64,000 bases of DNA from Polaribacter sp. (GTDB lineage: Bacteria > Bacteroidota > Bacteroidia > Flavobacteriales > Flavobacteriaceae): the NCBI GenBank assembly GCA_029245785.1, contig JAQWOR010000072.1:1-64000 (forward strand), in the 5' to 3' direction. Below, piece by piece: positions 15,899-25,066 of this stretch. Under the pieces are notes generated by a model. The model was not told where the DNA came from. It did no database searches and saw only the letters and a list, made by a program, of their open reading frames with translations. Position 1 is the stretch's first letter, and every line of letters begins with the position of its first letter. The translations under genes and the position numbers were made by a program.

Positions 15899-18800
15899 AT
15901 GAAAAAACTTACCTTACTTGTCGTTTTACTTTTGTTTTCTATCAACTACAAAGTTAACGCTCAAAAGAATACTACCAAATTTTCAGAAGAAAATTATAGC
16001 TCCATAAAATGGCGAAATATTGGCCCCTTTAGAGGAGGTAGAAGTGCTGCTGTTACTGGAGTTCAAGGCAAAGCCAATTTATTTTATATGGGCGCAACCG
16101 GAGGAGGACTTTGGAAAACTACCGATGCCGGAAACTCTTGGGCGAATATTTCTGATGGTTTCTTCGGAGGATCTGTGGGGGCGGTTGCAGTAAGTGAATG
16201 GGACAACAATGTAATTTATGTAGGAAATGGAGAAGTTACCATCCGTGGAAACGTCTCTTCTGGTGATGGTATTTGGAAATCTGTGAACGCGGGTAAAACA
16301 TGGAAACATATGGGCTTGCCAAACTCAAGACATATTCCTAGAATAAAAATTCATCCAAAAAATTCTGACATTGTATATGCTGCAGTTCTTGGAGACCTCT
16401 ACAAACCTTCTAACGAACGTGGTGTGTACAAATCTGTAAATGGTGGCGACACCTGGAAAAAAGTATTGTTTGCAAACAACAATGCAGGAGCAGTAGATCT
16501 AATTATCGATCCAAACAATGCACGAATTCTATATGCTACTACTTGGAATGTTCGAAGAACGCCTTATAGTTTATCAAGTGGCGGTAAAGGTTCTGCATTA
16601 TGGAAAAGTACAGATGGTGGTGAAACTTGGAAAAATATTTCAACAAACAAAGGGCTTCCTGATGGAGTTTGGGGAATTAGCGGCGTAACGGTTTCGCCTG
16701 TAAATTCTGATATTGTCTGGGCATTGATAGAAAATAAAAAAGGAGGCGTTTATAAATCTTTAGACGCTGGTAAAACATGGAAACTCATCAACAAAGAACG
16801 AAAGCTAAGACAACGTGCTTGGTACTACACACGATTGTATGCTGACACCCAAGATGAAAATATTTTGTACGTTTTAAACGTTCGTTATCACAAATCTACT
16901 GATGGTGGAAAAACCTACAAGACTTTTAATGCTCCACATGGAGATCATCATGATTTATGGATTGCTCCAGAAGACAATCAACGAATGGTTATTGGTGATG
17001 ATGGCGGCGCACAGGTTTCTTTTGATGCTGGAATCAATTGGAGCACCTACCACAATCAACCCACAGCGCAATTTTATAGAGTAACCACAGACAATCATTT
17101 TCCATATCGTATTTACGGAGCACAGCAAGACAATTCTGCCATTAGAATTTCTCATAGAACTGGCGGACGGTTTATCACAGAAAAAGATTGGGAATCTACT
17201 GCTGGAGGAGAAAGTGCACATATTGCTGTAGATCCAACAAATAATGACATTGTATATGGCGGAAGTTATGGAGGGTTTTTAACTAGAGTTAATCATAAAA
17301 CCAAAGACATTAGAGCCATCAATGTTTGGCCAGACGATCCGATGGGACACTGTGCAGAAGATTTTAAGTACCGTTTTCAATGGAACTTTCCAATCTTGTT
17401 TTCTCCACATCAAAAAAACAAATTATATGCAGCTTCTAATCATTTGCATGTTACCTATAACGAAGGAGATTCTTGGGAAGTTATCAGCCCAGATTTAACA
17501 AGAAACGATCCCAAAACACTAAAATCTTCTGGAGGTCCAATTACACAAGACAATACAGGAGTTGAATATTACGGAACTATTTTTGCCGTGGCCGAATCTC
17601 CAGTAGAAAAACATTTAATTTGGACAGGTTCTGATGATGGCTTAGTGCATATAACAAGAGATGGAAAAACATGGGAAAATGTAACGCCTAAAAAAATGCC
17701 AGAATGGATGATGATCAATGCCATTGAAGTTAATCCGTTTCAAAAAGGAAGTGCTTATATTGTTGGAACTCGATACAAATTAGGAGATTACAAACCTTAT
17801 ATTTACAAGACTGAAAACTATGGTAAATCTTGGAAACTCATTGTAAACGGCATCGACAATGAGGCTTTTACAAGAGTGATGAGAACAGATCCGAAACGTA
17901 AAGGATTGTTATATGCGGGAACAGAAAAAGGCATGTACGTTTCTTTTAACGACGGTAAAAATTGGCAAGCTTTTCAATTGAATTTACCCATTGTTCCGAT
18001 TACAGATTTGGCTGTAAAAAACGATAATTTAATTGCGGCTACACAAGGACGTTCTTTTTGGATTATTGACGATTTAACACCATTACATCAAATAACAACT
18101 GCATCGGTAAAAGAAAAAGCAACCCTGTACAAACCCAAAGCTAGTTATCAATTAGGTGGTGGCAATGGCAGAACCTCAAAAACTTCCGGAACCAATCATC
18201 CAGGAGGTGTTGCTATTCATTATTTAATCAAAGAATTTCACAAAAAAGACACGCTTAGCTTGTCTTTTTATGACGCTCAGAAAAAGTTAATTCAAAAATT
18301 TAGCAACCATCCGAATCCTAAAAAGAAAGAAAAAAAATTCACGCCAAAAAAAGGGAGTAATGTGTTTTATTGGAACATGATGTATCCATCCGCAGAAAAA
18401 GTAAAAGGCATGATTTTATGGTGGGCATCTTTAAGCGGCCCTGTGGCTTTACCTGGGAATTACACGGTTGAATTATCGGCAAATAACATGACAAAATCTT
18501 CGGATTTTGAAATTTTGAAGAATCCTGTTTCTGAGACTTCTTTGGCAGACATGCAGCTACAATTCGATTTTATCATAGAAATTAGAGATAAAGTTACTGA
18601 AATTCATAAAGCACTAAAAAATGTAACAAAAATCAAAAAACAAATTGGCGCTTTAAAAAGTGCTATTTCTGATAAAAAGAAGCACAAAGAATTGATTGAT
18701 TTTGCAAATGGATTGTCTAAAAAACTGACCAAAATTGAAACTACTTTATACCAAACAAAAAGCAAGAGCAATCAAGACCCTTTAAATTTCCCTATTCGAT

Positions 18801-19003
18801 TAAACAATAAATTGGCACATTTAAACTCCTTAACAAGAATGGGAAGTTATAAGCCAACACAGCAAGCAATTGCTTTTAAAAATGAAATCACAAAAGAAAT
18901 TGACATCGAATTGAAGAAGCTCTACACCTTATTTACGGTAGATGTAAAAGCACTCAACAAAAAAGTAAAAGACAGTCAAATTGATTTAATTCAGTTGGAT
19001 TAG
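15899..19003 (+). CDS. Secreted BNR/sortilin-like repeat protein (VPS10-type beta-propeller)
   Basis: A large exported protein of about 1034 residues. I chose the ATG at 15899 because it begins a clear signal peptide, MKKLTLLVVLLLFSINYKVNAQ; the ORF track start at 15716 lies inside aroA. The body carries many BNR/Asp-box repeats (WKTTDAGNSW, WKSVNAGKTW, YKSVNGGDTW, WKSTDGGETW, YKSLDAGKTW, HKSTDGGKTY), which form a two-lobed beta-propeller as in sortilin VPS10 domains. The last 200 residues look like a beta-sandwich followed by a lysine-rich coiled coil. Proteins of this type in Bacteroidota are annotated as glycosyl hydrolase or WD40/YVTN/BNR-like, but enzymatic activity is not established. 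Confidence 0.88.
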   Translation: MKKLTLLVVLLLFSINYKVNAQKNTTKFSEENYSSIKWRNIGPFRGGRSAAVTGVQGKANLFYMGATGGGLWKTTDAGNSWANISDGFFGGSVGAVAVSEWDNNVIYVGNGEVTIRGNVSSGDGIWKSVNAGKTWKHMGLPNSRHIPRIKIHPKNSDIVYAAVLGDLYKPSNERGVYKSVNGGDTWKKVLFANNNAGAVDLIIDPNNARILYATTWNVRRTPYSLSSGGKGSALWKSTDGGETWKNISTNKGLPDGVWGISGVTVSPVNSDIVWALIENKKGGVYKSLDAGKTWKLINKERKLRQRAWYYTRLYADTQDENILYVLNVRYHKSTDGGKTYKTFNAPHGDHHDLWIAPEDNQRMVIGDDGGAQVSFDAGINWSTYHNQPTAQFYRVTTDNHFPYRIYGAQQDNSAIRISHRTGGRFITEKDWESTAGGESAHIAVDPTNNDIVYGGSYGGFLTRVNHKTKDIRAINVWPDDPMGHCAEDFKYRFQWNFPILFSPHQKNKLYAASNHLHVTYNEGDSWEVISPDLTRNDPKTLKSSGGPITQDNTGVEYYGTIFAVAESPVEKHLIWTGSDDGLVHITRDGKTWENVTPKKMPEWMMINAIEVNPFQKGSAYIVGTRYKLGDYKPYIYKTENYGKSWKLIVNGIDNEAFTRVMRTDPKRKGLLYAGTEKGMYVSFNDGKNWQAFQLNLPIVPITDLAVKNDNLIAATQGRSFWIIDDLTPLHQITTASVKEKATLYKPKASYQLGGGNGRTSKTSGTNHPGGVAIHYLIKEFHKKDTLSLSFYDAQKKLIQKFSNHPNPKKKEKKFTPKKGSNVFYWNMMYPSAEKVKGMILWWASLSGPVALPGNYTVELSANNMTKSSDFEILKNPVSETSLADMQLQFDFIIEIRDKVTEIHKALKNVTKIKKQIGALKSAISDKKKHKELIDFANGLSKKLTKIETTLYQTKSKSNQDPLNFPIRLNNKLAHLNSLTRMGSYKPTQQAIAFKNEITKEIDIELKKLYTLFTVDVKALNKKVKDSQIDLIQLD

Positions 19004-19028
19004 TGTATTGACACTAAATCAAACTAAA

Positions 19029-19063
19029 AACCCTTCTAATTTAATTACTAGAAGGGTTTTTTG
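19029..19063 (+). terminator. Intrinsic terminator of the BNR gene
   Basis: AACCCTTCTA ATTTAATTAC TAGAAGGGTT is a perfect 10-bp stem and ends in a TTTTTT tract. It begins 26 nt after the stop codon. Confidence 0.9.
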
Positions 19064-19068
19064 TTTTT

Positions 19069-19170
19069 GTATCGAGAACTACTTCAAAAATCGAAAATTT
19101 GATTCTCGATACTAATTTTACGCATTCTCATTTGTAAAATTCACTCGAAGTGACAAATTTTATTCAAAAT
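19069..19170. repeat. Partial copy of the nested palindromic repeat
   Basis: GTATCGAGAAC...TTCTCGATACTAATTTTAC...TCACTCGAAGTGACAAAT...TTCAAAAT parallels the right half of the element at 59244-59417 (there TCACTCGAACTGACA). The left arm is missing here because the element abuts the terminator at 19029. It keeps the 10-bp GTATCGAGAA/TTCTCGATAC stem. Confidence 0.8.
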
Positions 19171-19189
19171 ACACGATGGTAATATCTAA

Positions 19190-19438
19190 TTATTTCGTGT
19201 TTTTAGCAGCCATCCAAAGTCCATAAGCAACTGAAATTCCGAGTTTATATCCGAAAAAAGAAACCCATTTTCCGTCAGAAAAATGAACTTCACTTACGGC
19301 GCTAAAGTTGCCTGCAAAAAGAGCTCTCCAACTATACATCAATAGAGAAACAACTACTACTAAAATAAAAAAAGGAACGGCAACTTTAGTTGCGTTAATA
19401 CAAAATCTGGGTGATTTAATTTTTTCTAAAAAGGTCAT
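19190..19438 (-). CDS. Small hypothetical membrane protein
   Basis: An 82-residue protein with one strong hydrophobic segment, VAVPFFILVVVVSLLMYSW (about 19-37), and a second weaker one near residues 62-77. I do not recognise a family. It begins on the last base of the mazG-like stop codon (TAATG overlap), so it is translationally coupled to that gene. Coupling is the main evidence that it is a real gene. Confidence 0.65.
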   Translation of the reverse strand: MTFLEKIKSPRFCINATKVAVPFFILVVVVSLLMYSWRALFAGNFSAVSEVHFSDGKWVSFFGYKLGISVAYGLWMAAKNTK

Positions 19439-19764
19439 TACTGTAGTTTTTTATTGTTGTGATGCCTGCTGTGATCACGTTTGGTTTTCAAGTCTAATTT
19501 TTTATCAAAGGCAGCTTCTAAATCGATTCCTGTTTGGTTTGCCAAACACAACACCACAAACAACACATCTGCCAATTCTTCTCCTAAATCTTTATTTTTA
19601 TCGCTTTCTTTTTCACTTTGTTCGCCATATCTGCGTGCAATAATTCGCGCCACTTCTCCAACTTCTTCTGTTAACTGCGCCATATTCGTTAACTCATTAA
19701 AATAACGAACACCGTGTGTTTGAATCCACTCGTCAACTTGTGCTTGTGTGCTTTTAATTCCCAT
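19438..19764 (-). CDS. MazG-like nucleotide pyrophosphohydrolase
   Basis: A 108-residue all-alpha NTP pyrophosphatase of the MazG/dUTPase-like group, which removes pyrophosphate from non-canonical or excess nucleoside triphosphates. The metal-binding motifs are visible: EEVGEVAR near residues 33-40 and EELADVLF near 62-70. It is a single-domain form, much shorter than E. coli MazG. It is followed by a coupled small membrane protein gene. Confidence 0.88.
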   Translation of the reverse strand: MGIKSTQAQVDEWIQTHGVRYFNELTNMAQLTEEVGEVARIIARRYGEQSEKESDKNKDLGEELADVLFVVLCLANQTGIDLEAAFDKKLDLKTKRDHSRHHNNKKLQ

Positions 19765-19868
19765 TGTAAAACTGATTTAAAATAGGTTTCAAAGATAGGA
19801 TTTCTTTACACATTATCTTTCTATGAAAAATATTTAGTTTGATACTTGTTGTAAAATCGTGAATAAAA

Positions 19869-20492
19869 TCAATCTAACATCTCTAAAAAGACAGCTCTAT
19901 CAATTTCTCTAGCTCCTAAACTTGCTAAATGTTCATTATAGACTTGGCAATCTATGAGTTTGTAATTATGGTTTTGAGCTAAGTGAATAAATGCCAATTT
20001 AGAGGTATTGCTCACCTTACTAAACATACTTTCTCCACAAAAAACTGACTCCAAATCAATGCCGTATAAACCTCCTACTAATTGATTATCTTGCCATACT
20101 TCTATAGACTTTGCAATTCCTTTTTTGTGTAGATTGATGTAGGCTTGTTCCATAGCATCTGTAATCCAAGTACCAAACTCTTCATTGCGCTCAATATTTT
20201 TACAGTTGTAAATCACTTCTTTGAAAGCTTGGTTTTCTGTAATTACAAATTCGTTTTTCCGAAGTACTTGCCGCATTGATTTGGTAATTTTCAGCTCTTC
20301 AGGAAACAAGACCATTCTTTTAGGCGGGCAATACCAAACAATGGGTTCTCCTTCAGAAAACCAAGGAAAAATCCCGTGGTTGTAGGCATGAATCAAACGA
20401 GCTACAGACAAATCGCCTCCTAGAGCAACAATTCCTTCATCAGAAGCTGTTTCAGGAGCAGGAAATTCAATACTATTTGTAAGCCAAATCAT
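19869..20492 (-). CDS. aat: Leucyl/phenylalanyl-tRNA-protein transferase
   Basis: Aat adds Leu or Phe from charged tRNA to proteins with N-terminal Lys or Arg, marking them for ClpS/ClpAP. The ATG at 20492 (MIWLTNSIEFPAPETAS) gives 207 residues and the canonical N-terminus, so I prefer it to the ORF start at 20573. Motifs include GIVALGGDLSVARLIHAYNHGIFPW, WYCPPKRMVL, GTWITDAMEQAY and ESVFCGESMFS. It is divergent from the sulfatase gene. Confidence 0.95.
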   Translation of the reverse strand: MIWLTNSIEFPAPETASDEGIVALGGDLSVARLIHAYNHGIFPWFSEGEPIVWYCPPKRMVLFPEELKITKSMRQVLRKNEFVITENQAFKEVIYNCKNIERNEEFGTWITDAMEQAYINLHKKGIAKSIEVWQDNQLVGGLYGIDLESVFCGESMFSKVSNTSKLAFIHLAQNHNYKLIDCQVYNEHLASLGAREIDRAVFLEMLD

Positions 20493-20575
20493 CCTCTTAT
20501 TTTTCTGTTTTATTTTTTCAATTGCTAAAATAGCAAACATTTTAAGTACATTCGTACAACTAACTTCAAACATCT

Positions 20576-22096
20576 ATGAAACCATTCTTTTACCTTTCTA
20601 TTTTAAGCCTCTTCTTTTTAGGTTGCAACACCCCAAAAACTCAACAAAAACCAAACATCATCTATTTTTTAGCTGACGATTTGGGCTATGGTGATGTTGG
20701 CATATATGGACAAGAAAAAATTAAGACTCCAAATATAGACGCACTCGCAAAAAACGGAATGTTATTTACACAACACTATACAGGTGCTCCGGTTTGCGCT
20801 CCTGCTAGATATGTATTTTTAACTGGGAAGCACACAGGACATGCTTTTATCAGAGGAAATGACGAATGGAGTGAACGAGGTGATGTTTGGGATTATGCAA
20901 AAGTATTTGAAGACCCTAATTTAGAGGGGCAACGACCTATTCCGGCAGGAACAGTTACTTTAGGAACCGAGTTAAAAAAAGCGGGATATGCAACTAGTAT
21001 TTTAGGAAAATGGGGGCTTGGCGCTCCTGCTACAGAAGGGATTCCTTCTTTACAGGGCTTTGATTATTTCTACGGATACAATTGCCAACGACAAGCACAT
21101 AATTTGTATCCATCACATTTATGGGAGAATACCGATAAAGTTTTATTAGATAATGAACTCGTAAAACCACACACATCCTTACATTCAAATGCAGACCCAA
21201 ATGATGATAAGAGCTATAGATTGTTTACACAAAAAGAATATGCGCCAGATGTAATTCACCAAAAGGCTTTAACCTTTATTAAAGAACATAAAGATCAGCC
21301 ATTTTTCATGTATTATGCCTCACCATTACCTCATGTACCATTGCAAGTACCAACAAAATATATTGACTACTATAAAAAACTCTTTGGTACTGAAAAGCCC
21401 TATACTGGCAAGAGTTATTTCCCTAACAAACATCCAAGAGCAACCTATGCTGCAATGATTAGTTATTTAGATGCTCAACTAGGCGAAATTATTGAAGTGC
21501 TTAAAAAACAAGGTGTTTACGAAAATACAATTATCATTTTCTCTAGCGACAATGGCCCTACATATACTGGCGGAGTAGATGCAAATTTCTTTAACAGCGC
21601 CAGACCTTTTTCAAATTCATATGGAAGAACAAAGGGGTTTGTGTATGAAGGCGGAATTCGTGTTCCTTTAATTGTTAGCTGGCCAAATAAAATTAAAGCT
21701 GCATCCAAAACTGATCATATTTCTGCTTTTTATGATATGATGCCTACTTTTTGTGATATTGCTGGAATTGATCCTCCAAAAGATATTGATGGCATTAGTT
21801 TTAAACCGCTTTTAATTGGAAAAGAACAAACGAAGCACGATTTTTTATATTGGGAATTTCCAAGCTATCAAGGACAGCAAGCAGTGCGAATGGGAAAATG
21901 GAAAGGGATTCGTAAAAATATTTTTAAAGGAAATTTAGACATTGAATTGTATAATTTAGAGACCGACATTAAAGAATTGAATGACCTCTCTAAAACATAT
22001 CCAACAATTGTAATGGCTATTGATAGTATTATGAAAATGGAACATACTCCTGCAGAAAACACTACTTTTAAGATGCAACAATTAGGAGATAAATAA
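20576..22096 (+). CDS. Lipoprotein sulfatase (arylsulfatase family S1)
   Basis: A 506-residue sulfatase anchored by a lipobox (LGC, Cys17). The metal site begins with FLADDLGYGD (Asp34-35), and the catalytic formylglycine precursor is Cys74 in CAPAR, the C-x-P-x-R maturation motif. ILGKWGLG and FFMYYASPLPHVPL are also typical. No formylglycine-generating enzyme lies in the window, so maturation must depend on a distant gene. Substrate is unknown; marine relatives desulfate algal polysaccharides. It is not in a polysaccharide locus here. Confidence 0.92.
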   Translation: MKPFFYLSILSLFFLGCNTPKTQQKPNIIYFLADDLGYGDVGIYGQEKIKTPNIDALAKNGMLFTQHYTGAPVCAPARYVFLTGKHTGHAFIRGNDEWSERGDVWDYAKVFEDPNLEGQRPIPAGTVTLGTELKKAGYATSILGKWGLGAPATEGIPSLQGFDYFYGYNCQRQAHNLYPSHLWENTDKVLLDNELVKPHTSLHSNADPNDDKSYRLFTQKEYAPDVIHQKALTFIKEHKDQPFFMYYASPLPHVPLQVPTKYIDYYKKLFGTEKPYTGKSYFPNKHPRATYAAMISYLDAQLGEIIEVLKKQGVYENTIIIFSSDNGPTYTGGVDANFFNSARPFSNSYGRTKGFVYEGGIRVPLIVSWPNKIKAASKTDHISAFYDMMPTFCDIAGIDPPKDIDGISFKPLLIGKEQTKHDFLYWEFPSYQGQQAVRMGKWKGIRKNIFKGNLDIELYNLETDIKELNDLSKTYPTIVMAIDSIMKMEHTPAENTTFKMQQLGDK

Positions 22097-22115
22097 CCAT
22101 ATGTAAGAAACAAAA

Positions 22116-22151
22116 AAAAACAGCTCCTGTAGATATCGGAGCTGCTTTTTT
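22116..22151. terminator. Bidirectional terminator between sulfatase and DUF3127 genes
   Basis: CAGCTCC TGTAGATATC GGAGCTG is flanked by AAAAAAAAA on the left and CTTTTTT on the right. It lies between two convergent stop codons and can act in both directions. Confidence 0.8.
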
Positions 22152-22168
22152 AGATTGTATACGATTTC

Positions 22169-22534
22169 TTAGAAAGGTAAATCGTCTGGCTCAGCATCAT
22201 TGGTCTTTGCTGCCGGCTGAAATTGATCTGCCGGTGGTAAATCTTGTGGAGCTGCAGCTTGAATTCCTTCAATTCTCCATCCTTGAATGGCATTGAAATA
22301 CTTTGCAACACCTTCTGGATTGATCCATTCTCTACCACGGATGTTGATAGACACTTTTACATCTTGTCCTACAGCATAACTGTTTAATAAATCACATTTA
22401 TCTTGTACAAACTCAATCAAAATCATTTGTGGGTATTGCTCATCAGTAGTCACTACTAATTCACGTTTTCTAAATCCGCTAGCACCAAATGTTTGCTCGT
22501 CATTGATCAATTTAATTTTTCCAATAATTTCCAT
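22169..22534 (-). CDS. DUF3127 domain-containing protein
   Basis: A 121-residue protein whose first 85 residues form the DUF3127 domain (MEIIGKIKLINDEQTFGASGFRKREL, EFVQDKCDLLNSYAVGQDV, NIRGREW). The fold is OB-like, related to single-stranded DNA-binding proteins. The tail is Pro/Asp-rich and ends EPDDLPF, which strongly resembles the acidic SSB C-terminal tip (DDDIPF) that recruits repair and replication partners. A role in DNA metabolism is thus plausible but inferred. It lies 9 nt behind the flavin reductase gene on the same strand. Confidence 0.88.
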   Translation of the reverse strand: MEIIGKIKLINDEQTFGASGFRKRELVVTTDEQYPQMILIEFVQDKCDLLNSYAVGQDVKVSINIRGREWINPEGVAKYFNAIQGWRIEGIQAAAPQDLPPADQFQPAAKTNDAEPDDLPF

Positions 22535-22543
22535 ATTCTTTTC

Positions 22544-23404
22544 TTATTTTATTAAAAGTACTTTCCAAGCACTTTCTATATCATTCGTGTTTAAAAAAGC
22601 TTTCGCAAATGTATGTTTTTTTGTTATTTCTAACCCCATAAACTGCGGATTGTCTTTTGCAAAGTTATCAACATTTTCTAAACTCGGAAATTGCGTTACA
22701 TTTCCTAACATGCCCAAATCATTTCCTGTTAAAATTTCACTCTTTCTAATTTCTTCAGGAATCGCATCAACTCCCATTCCAAGTGTAGAAATTGGTTTTG
22801 GGATTTCAAAAAACCCTTCTTTTGCTCTCGAGTAATAGCTTCCTCCTGCTCTGGCTACCAAATCTATTTTATGTTGATCTATCGCTCCATGTTCATCCAA
22901 CACTTGTTCATTAATGTGCAACTTTAGCACTTCACAAACAATTAAATTTCCTGCACCTCCTTCATTTCCTAAGTGAATAACGTCTGTAACCTTACATTCA
23001 AATTGTACTGGAGATTCTGCCACTCGAAATGGTTGTACCACATCTGATTGTAGCATGGTAAATCCTGATTTTTCAAATTCATTAACTCCCTGTGGATATT
23101 CTGAACTACTCAATGACATTTGATGTACCATTTCATAACTCACCACATTGATGACTACTTCTTTGGTTGCCATGGCATTTTCTAAGGTATGTTTTGTCGT
23201 GTTTCCTCGAACTCTACGTGCCGGAGAAAAAATCATCACAGGAGGATTGGCACTAAACACATTAAAAAAACTAAATGGTGACAAATTCGGATTCCCTTCA
23301 GCATCCATCGTGCTAGCAAAAGCAATAGGTCTTGGCGCTACTGCACTTAGTAAATACCCATGTAATTTAGCCGTTGTAATTTCTTTTGGATTTATAGAAA
23401 TCAT
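22544..23404 (-). CDS. Flavin reductase-like FMN-binding split-barrel protein
   Basis: A 286-residue member of the flavin reductase domain family. The FMN-binding segment RPIAFASTMDAEGNPNLSPFSFF lies at about residues 26-48, followed by SPARRVRGNTTKHTLENA. The C-terminal 100 residues extend beyond the minimal domain and are typical of the Bacteroidota form. It probably uses NAD(P)H to reduce FMN or a bound substrate. It shares a transcript with the DUF3127 gene. Confidence 0.87.
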   Translation of the reverse strand: MISINPKEITTAKLHGYLLSAVAPRPIAFASTMDAEGNPNLSPFSFFNVFSANPPVMIFSPARRVRGNTTKHTLENAMATKEVVINVVSYEMVHQMSLSSSEYPQGVNEFEKSGFTMLQSDVVQPFRVAESPVQFECKVTDVIHLGNEGGAGNLIVCEVLKLHINEQVLDEHGAIDQHKIDLVARAGGSYYSRAKEGFFEIPKPISTLGMGVDAIPEEIRKSEILTGNDLGMLGNVTQFPSLENVDNFAKDNPQFMGLEITKKHTFAKAFLNTNDIESAWKVLLIK

Positions 23405-23483
23405 TTTTTTATTTATTTAGAAGTGTAAATATACTATCATTTTATAAAATGGGTTATGTTATAATATAGTTTATATTTGAGGA

Positions 23484-24632
23484 ATGAGTTTTTTAAAAAA
23501 TACATTGTGGCTAAAACGAATCATCATCTTTAGTTCGTTTATTATTGTGTCACTAATTCTTTGGAACACCTTTGTTTTCTTTCAAAAATTCAAAGAAGAA
23601 GAACGCGCTAAAATAGAAAGTTATGCTGCTGCTATTGAAGAACTAGCAACGCGAGATTTAAAAGCTAGCGTTTCCTTACCTCTAAAGATTATTGAGCAAA
23701 CAAATGGCATTCCTTTAATTTTAGTTGGTGAAGACGGAAGCATAAACACATGGCATCATTTAGATTCTATCCAAGCTCTAGATTCAGTATATGTTGAGAA
23801 TCAATTGGCAAAAATGAAAAAACAGAACAAGCCAATTGTGATGAAAAGTTTTGATGTTACCCAATATATTTATTATCGTGATTCTGACTTGTTAAATAAA
23901 CTGACCTATTATCCGCTTGCGCTTATTTTAATTTTAGTCTTGTTTCTAACCATTGTTTATATGGTTTTTAAATCGAATAAAATTGCCGAACAAAACAAAT
24001 TATGGACAGGAATGGCTAAGGAAACTGCACATCAAATTGGCACACCTTTATCTTCTTTACTGGGTTGGATTGCCATTTTAAAAATGGAAAAAGTGGGTGA
24101 AAAATATGTAGATGAAATTGAAAAAGACGTGTATCGATTGAGTGCCATCGCTGAGCGATTTTCAAAAATAGGCTCTGTTCCTGAACTAAAAAAACAAAAC
24201 ATTATTGCCATTAGTAAAACTGCATTTGAGTATCTAAAATTGAGAGGCTCAAAACAAATTCAATTTTCTTTTTCTGCACCACAAGAAGAGCTATATGCAA
24301 ATGCCAATCATGAATTATTTGGATGGGTGATTGAGAACTTGATAAAAAATGCCATAGATGCCATGCAAGGAAAAGGTGCGTTGAGTTTAACAATTGAAAA
24401 CTCTCAAAAGAATATAAATATCACTCTTTCAGACACGGGAAAAGGAATCCGAAAAAAGCAGTTTAAACAAATTTTTAAGCCGGGATTTACTACCAAAAAA
24501 CGTGGCTGGGGCTTGGGCTTATCACTTTCTAAAAGAATTATTGAAGATTACCATAGCGGAAAAATTTTTGTGCAAAAATCAGAAGTAAACAAAGGAACCA
24601 GTATTCAAATTCAACTAAAAAAAATCTCTTAA
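23484..24632 (+). CDS. Membrane sensor histidine kinase (HATPase_c)
   Basis: A 382-residue kinase with two membrane helices (about 12-33 and 143-163) enclosing an extracytoplasmic sensor region of about 110 residues. The phosphoacceptor box AKETAHQIGTPLSSLLGW holds His183, followed by NLIKNAIDAM (N box), DTGKGI and GWGLGLSLSK (G boxes). No response regulator is adjacent, so it is an orphan in this window. The convergent HIT gene overlaps its end by 4 nt. Confidence 0.92.
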   Translation: MSFLKNTLWLKRIIIFSSFIIVSLILWNTFVFFQKFKEEERAKIESYAAAIEELATRDLKASVSLPLKIIEQTNGIPLILVGEDGSINTWHHLDSIQALDSVYVENQLAKMKKQNKPIVMKSFDVTQYIYYRDSDLLNKLTYYPLALILILVLFLTIVYMVFKSNKIAEQNKLWTGMAKETAHQIGTPLSSLLGWIAILKMEKVGEKYVDEIEKDVYRLSAIAERFSKIGSVPELKKQNIIAISKTAFEYLKLRGSKQIQFSFSAPQEELYANANHELFGWVIENLIKNAIDAMQGKGALSLTIENSQKNINITLSDTGKGIRKKQFKQIFKPGFTTKKRGWGLGLSLSKRIIEDYHSGKIFVQKSEVNKGTSIQIQLKKIS

Positions 24633-25021
24633 AAATTACGTTGAATCGCTGCTGCTAATGCAACAAACTCTTCGTGCTGCATGATTGCTTTTTTAGTTGT
24701 AAAATTAATATCACTTGCTCTGTTAATCGGAATTAAATGTACATGTGCATGAGGCACTTCCAATCCAACAACAGTCATTCCTATTCTATTACAAGCAACT
24801 GTTTTTTCTAAAGCCTTGGCTACTTTGTTTGCAAATTGTAACAACCCTGTATAGGTTACCATGTCTAACTCAAAAAGTTTGTCAACTTCTTTTTTGGGAA
24901 CCACTAAGGTGTGTCCTTTTGTATTTGGGTTGATGTCTAAAAACGCATAAAAATTTTCATCTTCAGCAATTTTATACGAAGGAATATCGCCCTTGATAAT
25001 TTTAGTAAAAACACTACTCAT
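24629..25021 (-). CDS. HIT family nucleotide-binding protein
   Basis: A 130-residue histidine-triad hydrolase of the HINT/Fhit superfamily, acting on nucleotide phosphoramidates or dinucleoside polyphosphates. The catalytic motif HAHVHLIP is preceded by the typical FYAFLDINPNTKGHTLVVPK. It is 45 nt downstream of greA on the same strand, a common arrangement in flavobacteria, so they are likely one transcript. Confidence 0.93.
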   Translation of the reverse strand: MSSVFTKIIKGDIPSYKIAEDENFYAFLDINPNTKGHTLVVPKKEVDKLFELDMVTYTGLLQFANKVAKALEKTVACNRIGMTVVGLEVPHAHVHLIPINRASDINFTTKKAIMQHEEFVALAAAIQRNF

Positions 25022-25066
25022 GTCTTTTTGTTTTAAGATCCGTTCTTAAAAATAAATTTTCGAAGG

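Noticed and set aside
22150-22338. Minus-strand 62-residue ORF
   Set aside because: It is an out-of-frame shadow of the DUF3127 gene on the same strand.
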